NCBI GenBank assembly: GCA_018969295.1
Contig: JAGWYN010000092.1
Span: 1 to 6,819, forward strand
Direction of reading: 5' to 3'
DNA length: 6,819 bases
Source: Chloroflexota bacterium
GTDB lineage: Bacteria > Chloroflexota > Anaerolineae > Caldilineales > Caldilineaceae
A model generated the notes under the pieces. It saw only the letters and a list, made by a program, of their open reading frames with translations. It was not told where the DNA came from and did not search any database. Both the position numbers and the translations under genes were made by a program. Within the stretch, counting starts at the first letter, position 1. Each line of letters opens with the position of its first letter. Of the stretch, positions 4,001-6,819 are shown piece after piece.

Positions 4001-6819
4001 ACCCCGGGTCTGACTGCCACAGCCACCTTCTCGATCCCGGCTGGGGTGGCGCTCTACGGCGGGTTTGCCGCCACAGAGAGCACTCGCGACCAGCGAGACT
4101 GGCAGCGCCAGCGCACGGTGCTTTCGGGAGACCTGGCAGGAGATGACCGGGCAGATGCGCAGGGGGTCGTCACCTCGACCAGCCTGCTGACCGGCACCAA
4201 CGCCTACCATGTGGTGTGGCTGGAGGGGACCCCCAGCGCGCCGATCACCGGCACCACCCGGCTGGACGGGTTTGTGGTCACTGCCGGCAACGCCAGCGGC
4301 GGCAGCAGCCCGCACAACCGCGGCGGCGGCCTTTACTGTCTGAGCAACGGCAGCCCGTGCAGCCCTGCGCTGAGCAACCTCTTCTTCAGCGCCAACCGTG
4401 CTGCCGCGTTCGGCGGGGCCATCTATCTGGATGGGCGGGGGGGCGGGGCCAGCAGCCCGACGATCACCCACAGCGAGTTTCGCAGCAACAGCGCCGGCTC
4501 AGGGGGGGCGATCTACAACCATGGGCTGGAGGGCAGCAGCAGCCCGGCGCTGGTCAACACGATTTTTTATGCCAACAGCGCCAATACCGGGGGGGCGGTC
4601 TACAACAACGGGTCCGACGGCGACAGCAGCCCATCGTTCCGCCATGTGACATTTGCGGCCAACAGCGCGACGACCGGAGGGGCGCTCTATCTGCTGGAGG
4701 CGGGCAGCCCACAGCTGACCAACACCATCCTGTGGGGCAACACAGCGTCCGCCGGCGGGGCGCAGCTTTATCTGGCCGCAGGTGCCGCGTCTCCCCAGCC
4801 TGCGATCCAGTTCAGCATCGTGCAGGGGGGGGAGAGCGGCAGCAACAGCGGCACCGCCTTCAGCGCTGGGGTGGGCAACCTCGACCGGGATCCGCTCTTT
4901 GCGAACAGAGCCAGCGGCGACCTGCGGCTGCTGGCTGGCAGCCCGGCGATCGACGCTGGCAGCAACAGCGGTGCCCCTGCCGACGACCTGCGCGGCCTGC
5001 CCAGGCCAGTCCAGGCCCAGGTCGACATCGGAGCCTACGAGACGCAGGGGTTCACACTCACGGTCAGCGGCGGGAGCGGGCAGAGTGCACGGATCGGCCA
5101 GCTCTTTGCCGAACCGTTGACCGTCACCCTCACCAGCCCGACTGAACCGGTCGGGCCAGGGGCCGTGCTCACAGTCACGGCGCCGGCCAGCGGGGCGGGG
5201 CTGGCGGCATCTTCGCCCTACACCGTGGCTGGCAACAGCAGCGGGGTGGGCAGCACAGCCGTCCGGGCCAATCTGCTGGCCGGCGGCTATGGGGTCACCG
5301 TGACCGCACGCGGGGTGGCTGTGCCAGCTGTCTTCAGCCTCTCCAATCAGCCCAGCCCGACCGCCATCCAGCTGGCTGGCGCGCCGCCGGCGCTTTATGG
5401 CGCAGCCGTCGTGCTGACCGCGACGGTGACAGCTACCCTGGAAGGAGCTGGGGTTCCGGCCGGGGTTGTCACCTTTACGGCGGCAGCGGGTGCACTTGGG
5501 GCGGTGCCGTTGAACGCCAGCGGTGTGGCGACGATCAGCACGGCCAGCCTGCTGGCTGGCACCCAAAGGATCACCGCCACCTATGGCGGCAGCGCCCACT
5601 ATCTGGCGATCGGGCCGGTGACTGCCACCCAGCGGGTAGAGCGGGTCAGCCCGGCGCTCGGGCTGGGGAGTGCACCGACGCCGTCCAGCTACGGCCGGAC
5701 TGTGCTCTTTACGGCGACGGTCGCAGGCCCAGGGCTGTTGGCACCGACAGGGCGTGTGACATTCACCACCGACCTGGGGGCCTTCTACACGGCGACGGTG
5801 GGGGCCGGGGGGATTGCGACAGCCACGACGCCAGCGCTGCCCGCCGGCGCGCGCATCTTGACGGCAAGCTACAGCGGAGACAGCAACCACCTGCCCGGCA
5901 GTTCGCTGCCGATCACACAGGAGGTGGCGCTGGCGACCCCTGGGATCACCCTGACCCGCCACCCAGCGGCGTCGGTTTCTGGGGAACAGGTCACCGTGAC
6001 TGCCACACTGAGCACCACCGGTTCGATTGCACCGGCGGGCACGTTGACGCTCGCCCTGAGTTCGGGCCGTTTCTTGACCACTGCTGTCGGTACAGCCAAC
6101 AGCAGCCTGACCATGACACTCACCGACCTGGCAGTGGGCAGCACGGTGTTCACCGCGACCTACAGCGGGGACGCCAACTCTGCCGCCGCAGTCTCGGCGC
6201 CCATCCTCCACGCCGTCTCTCAGGCCAGCACAGAGACCCTGTTGGAAAGCAGCCCCAACCCGACGACCTACGGCGCAACTGCCCTGTTTACCGCAACGGT
6301 CACCGCGGTTGCGCCCGGAACGGGCACGCCCACCGGCGGCACATTTTTGTTCACCACGCCCAGCGGGACGTTGCTGGGCACCAGCGCCCTGAACGCAAGC
6401 GGGGTTGCCACGGCCACCCTGCACAGCCTGCCCGTAGGCAGCACAGGGGTGCGGGCCACCTACAGCGGGGATGCCAGCTTCCTGGCCAGCACCTCCAACA
6501 CGCTCCTCCAAGGGGTGGAGCGGGCCAGCACAAGGACCCAGCTGGCCGAGCCAGCCCCCCCAGTTTTGTACGGGGCTGTGATCACCTTGACAGCCAGGGT
6601 CACAGCCACCGGGCTGTTTACACCGGCGGGCCAGCTGACACTCTCCAGTGTCGCCGGGACGCTGGTGACAGCCACCCTCGACGCTGGCGGGGCTGTGACC
6701 TTGACCACCGCCAGCCTGCCGGCAGGGCAGCAGGTGCTCACCGCCACCTATGTCGGCAACAGCAATTTTCTCGCCAGCCACTCGCTCCCTGTCACACAGA
6801 CCGTGCTGCCGGTGACAGC
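887..6819 (+). CDS. Giant secreted beta-helix / Ig-repeat surface protein (3' end outside window)
   Basis: One frame runs from ATG 887 to the right edge without a stop: 1977 codons plus two bases. Residues 1-45 form a signal peptide. Domains in order: beta-helix 1 (52-478), beta-helix 2 (530-870), cadherin-like beta-sandwich (893-986), beta-helix 3 (988-1325) with a choice-of-anchor-Q tail (1333-1385), a Big_1-like Ig domain (1389-1487) and five group-3 Ig-like repeats (1489-1977). Cysteine is scarce (for example 65, 72, 988, 1025, 1151, 1158), and Ala, Gly, Thr, Ser and Val dominate, as in extracellular beta-rich stalk proteins. Known proteins of this build are adhesins, matrix components or carbohydrate-binding surface proteins; no catalytic residues are evident. 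The anchor (sorting signal, PEP-CTERM-like or type IX tail, transmembrane helix) must lie beyond 6819. A nearby -35/-10 is not evident, so it may be read from further upstream. The reading frame is certain; the role as adhesin or matrix protein is inference. Confidence 0.95.
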   Translation, partial: MTLQMVQFPRACTCSKQIAVFPQGWRGVFVALAVLLFAAANAAAAQAQSAQIWSVDASYPDNSGCVAATRACKTLQAAIQAAAAGDTLNVAAGTYSENIVVNKSLTLLGAQAGVKATGSVRAGGESLLNGTGGSSSFVVHIQADFVTIDGFAINPRVNPANAAQFARDAINVRIDHVAKPGDASIGAYRTHIFLRNNWIYSDMGALTGQQQGILLGESPFNNNPTAPLNAEVANVTIADNYIQMVNSAASGGPRGIVLGNQFQGTLAGGAKASILYSNLTIDGNTIFASNIPLFQSQLQTRLTAITITHNTFGNSRSGVSLAASMVDSTFSDNTVQDVSAGSGATLCLVNSTAASNTFRRIRGSSGLVLAGGRSTDPTYFPASSNATVRDNAFFYNDVAPAAGVTYFVGLNIQPNTDSSGVPIEGTTGVAANSIILSGNIFTNSNPLTLTVPVAAVVQRSANTTLVALQSPPNVFDGLALTASATVTELATLADRVADSVDAASLGTVQLKPDLFLVTPASFWPPASSTAPSLQRAANAATPAATIQVLPGIYTGSVTFPRSVTLLGAGDGADPAAATILAVAAGNAGVTVAADHVHLQDLRIRRADAQYSAGIQITTTLAGLTLTRVSVLGAQTGLWVSTEGDVTGLAVTASHFDENEFGWYLQKASPNSSSVRQVWVTDSTFYSNTAKGFYAEKLDHALLDGIAVRGSGVDSAYGANQALGLDLRWGSYTDLTIQNSLFEASGAYGTASQPYLPAAVVLVARSELSGSLAGVTLTHNSLSGLENALRVGDLGHPGPQQVSVTQNRLLGANGAGTTGYGLVLASTAAVTATLNWWGDRTGPEEAANLLGAGSAITATSSGTPLYRPWLSSGDDSDPATTGFQPVFPQDRYGLLVGLTLPASALVPEFATATAHYTTTVQRTADQLVVTPTVAAGYAATVTVNGGAVATGGASAILPLTVTLPTPISITVTGVDGWTQVYTLTAEIRCLDVVHVNRAATGPDKNGIGWASAWNDLQDALRSPRTCGGVSELWVASGVYTPGLTATATFSIPAGVALYGGFAATESTRDQRDWQRQRTVLSGDLAGDDRADAQGVVTSTSLLTGTNAYHVVWLEGTPSAPITGTTRLDGFVVTAGNASGGSSPHNRGGGLYCLSNGSPCSPALSNLFFSANRAAAFGGAIYLDGRGGGASSPTITHSEFRSNSAGSGGAIYNHGLEGSSSPALVNTIFYANSANTGGAVYNNGSDGDSSPSFRHVTFAANSATTGGALYLLEAGSPQLTNTILWGNTASAGGAQLYLAAGAASPQPAIQFSIVQGGESGSNSGTAFSAGVGNLDRDPLFANRASGDLRLLAGSPAIDAGSNSGAPADDLRGLPRPVQAQVDIGAYETQGFTLTVSGGSGQSARIGQLFAEPLTVTLTSPTEPVGPGAVLTVTAPASGAGLAASSPYTVAGNSSGVGSTAVRANLLAGGYGVTVTARGVAVPAVFSLSNQPSPTAIQLAGAPPALYGAAVVLTATVTATLEGAGVPAGVVTFTAAAGALGAVPLNASGVATISTASLLAGTQRITATYGGSAHYLAIGPVTATQRVERVSPALGLGSAPTPSSYGRTVLFTATVAGPGLLAPTGRVTFTTDLGAFYTATVGAGGIATATTPALPAGARILTASYSGDSNHLPGSSLPITQEVALATPGITLTRHPAASVSGEQVTVTATLSTTGSIAPAGTLTLALSSGRFLTTAVGTANSSLTMTLTDLAVGSTVFTATYSGDANSAAAVSAPILHAVSQASTETLLESSPNPTTYGATALFTATVTAVAPGTGTPTGGTFLFTTPSGTLLGTSALNASGVATATLHSLPVGSTGVRATYSGDASFLASTSNTLLQGVERASTRTQLAEPAPPVLYGAVITLTARVTATGLFTPAGQLTLSSVAGTLVTATLDAGGAVTLTTASLPAGQQVLTATYVGNSNFLASHSLPVTQTVLPVT
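1040..2320 (+). other. Right-handed parallel beta-helix module 1
   Basis: Residues 52-478. It opens with the standard cap of secreted beta-helix proteins: a W-S-V-D-A start, then TLQAAIQ (74-80), GDTLNVAAGTY (86-95) and SLTLLG (104-109). It continues with coils marked by N-N-x-I/F turns such as ITHNTFGNS and LSGNIFTNS. Two cysteines (65 and 72) in the cap could form a disulphide. In this family such helices serve in polysaccharide lyases, phage tailspikes and adhesins; I see no lyase catalytic Asp/Lys pattern, so binding or scaffolding is more likely. Confidence 0.8.
2474..3496 (+). other. Right-handed parallel beta-helix module 2
   Basis: Residues 530-870. It begins with a second cap: SLQRAANAA, then TIQVLPGIYTGSV (545-557) and SVTLLGAGDG (562-571). 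Coils with D-S-T-F-Y-S-N and L-T-H-N-S-L patterns follow. It closes with LNWWGDRTGP (833-842), the N-W-W-G...G-P motif seen at the end of many NosD-like and periplasmic beta-helix proteins. The repeated cap shows that module 2 is a separate helix rather than a continuation of module 1. Confidence 0.75.
3563..3844 (+). other. Cadherin-like beta-sandwich domain
   Basis: Residues 893-986. The order LLVGLTLPASALVPEF (893-908), a Y-T-T-T-V strand, VVTPT, TVTVNG and SITVTGVDGWTQVYTLT fits the bacterial cadherin-like beta-sandwich family (L..L.LS.G.L.P.F / VTPT / V.VNG / I.VTA.DG...YTLTV). It probably spaces beta-helices 2 and 3 and is usually found in extracellular multidomain proteins. Confidence 0.75.
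3848..5041 (+). other. Beta-helix module 3 with GGA[IVL]Y ladder and choice-of-anchor-Q tail
   Basis: Residues 988-1385. The opening VVHVNRAATG, GWASAWNDLQDAL and ELWVASGVYTPG, followed by ALYGGF (1055-1060), DQRDW (1068-1072) and RTVLSGDLAGDD (1076-1087), is the canonical start of this family. Coils then carry GGG/GGA turns starting at 1146, 1176, 1206, 1235, 1264 and 1290, a spacing of about 29-30 residues (26 for the last), resembling the GGA[ILV] motifs of polymorphic membrane proteins. DRDPLFAN (1333-1340), LLAGSPAIDAGS and VDIGAYE (1379-1385) form the choice-of-anchor-Q end, normally near a C-terminal anchor but here internal. Confidence 0.8.
5051..5347 (+). other. Big_1/invasin-like Ig domain
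   Basis: Residues 1389-1487. It starts F-T-L-T-V-S-G-G-S-G-Q-S-A, then has F-A-E-P-L-T-V-T-L-T and A-V-L-T-V-T-A-P, and ends G-Y-G-V-T-V-T-A followed by V-F-S-L-S-N. This matches the '...SA.VG..F..PL.VTV....G.P..G..VTFTAP...F.LTN' scheme of bacterial Ig domains that often link to group-3 repeats. The usual long loop after G-A-x-V is somewhat shortened. Confidence 0.65.
5351..6819 (+). repeat. Tandem array of at least five Ig-like group-3 repeats
   Basis: Residues 1489-1977. Units at about 1489-1586, 1587-1681, 1682-1778, 1779-1879 and 1880-1977 are 95-101 residues each. Each has an opening Y-G / S-G strand followed by V-x-T-A-T-V, a P-x-G-x-V/L-T-F/L strand, a G-V/I-A-T turn, and a signature A-T-Y-S-G-D-x-x-F/Y-L-A near its end. 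The Tyr of that signature falls at 1566, 1662, 1759, 1859 and 1955. The pattern fits the Big_3_5 family, common in surface stalks. Sequences have diverged, so the array is not recent; repeats 3 and 4 are most alike at DNA level around 6140-6176 and 6440-6476. The last unit is essentially complete at the edge and the array may continue. Confidence 0.85.

Noticed and set aside
2975..4471. A 498-codon open frame on the minus strand
   Set aside because: It is antisense to beta-helix 2, the cadherin-like domain and beta-helix 3, with Arg/Ala/Gly-rich low-complexity translation, no domain and no clear ribosome site; a composition artefact.
4216..5145. A 309-codon plus-strand frame inside beta-helix 3
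   Set aside because: It is read in another register of the same DNA and gives Gln/Arg/Gly-rich repeats produced by the AGC/GGC/AAC codons of the real frame.
4499..6781. A 760-codon open frame on the minus strand opposite the giant gene
   Set aside because: Its translation is Gly/Arg/Gln-rich with no recognisable domain, while the plus frame carries continuous family signatures. Long antisense frames are expected here because the sense codons rarely place stop complements in that register.
5351..6819. The repeat region as a CRISPR array
   Set aside because: The units are ~290-300 nt, coding and diverged, not short identical repeats with unique spacers; they are tandem protein domains.

Overview
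The window is dominated by one very large secreted or cell-surface protein gene on the + strand. It starts at 887 and is still open at the right edge: at least 1977 codons with no stop. To its left lie a small divergent control region and the wreckage of what looks like a sugar or acid catabolism locus. The DNA is GC-rich, except for a more AT-rich patch around 190-245. The giant protein combines parallel beta-helix modules, a 'choice-of-anchor Q' type tail and group-3 bacterial Ig repeats. That mix is common in filamentous or surface-associated environmental bacteria; I lean towards Chloroflexota (Caldilinea/Anaerolineae-like), but this is an impression of style, not a demonstrated assignment.

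Layout. 1-39 (- strand): a probable divergent gene start behind a strong Shine-Dalgarno, leaving the window after 13 codons. 40-262: a divergent control region with a TTGACA-containing promoter candidate on each strand and about ten TGTC/GACA half-sites. 263-513: a GntR-family regulator of the FCD type reduced to its two ends by an internal deletion with a frame change. 523 to about 582: the first ~20 codons of what looks like a zinc-type (MDR) dehydrogenase, running into unrecognised sequence that stays open to a stop at 868-870. 887 to the right edge: the giant surface protein.

The giant protein reads, in order: a signal peptide (about residues 1-45), beta-helix 1 (52-478), beta-helix 2 (530-870, closing with an NWWG..TGP motif), a cadherin-like beta-sandwich (893-986), beta-helix 3 of the polymorphic-outer-membrane-protein style with a ladder of GGA[IVL]Y turns (988-1325), an internal choice-of-anchor-Q tail (1333-1385), one Big_1/invasin-like Ig domain (1389-1487), and at least five tandem ~97-residue Ig-like group-3 repeats (from 1489). 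The C-terminus, and so the anchor, is outside the window.

How the parts fit (inference): the left part looks like the remains of a GntR-controlled catabolic locus with a divergent partner gene, with the adhesin-like gene sitting directly behind the debris. I see no sign of a novel defence, RNA or mobile system. The best leads are the mosaic architecture of the giant protein, the collapsed regulator next to an apparently intact operator region, and the recurrent G7-G8 tracts inside the adhesin-like gene.
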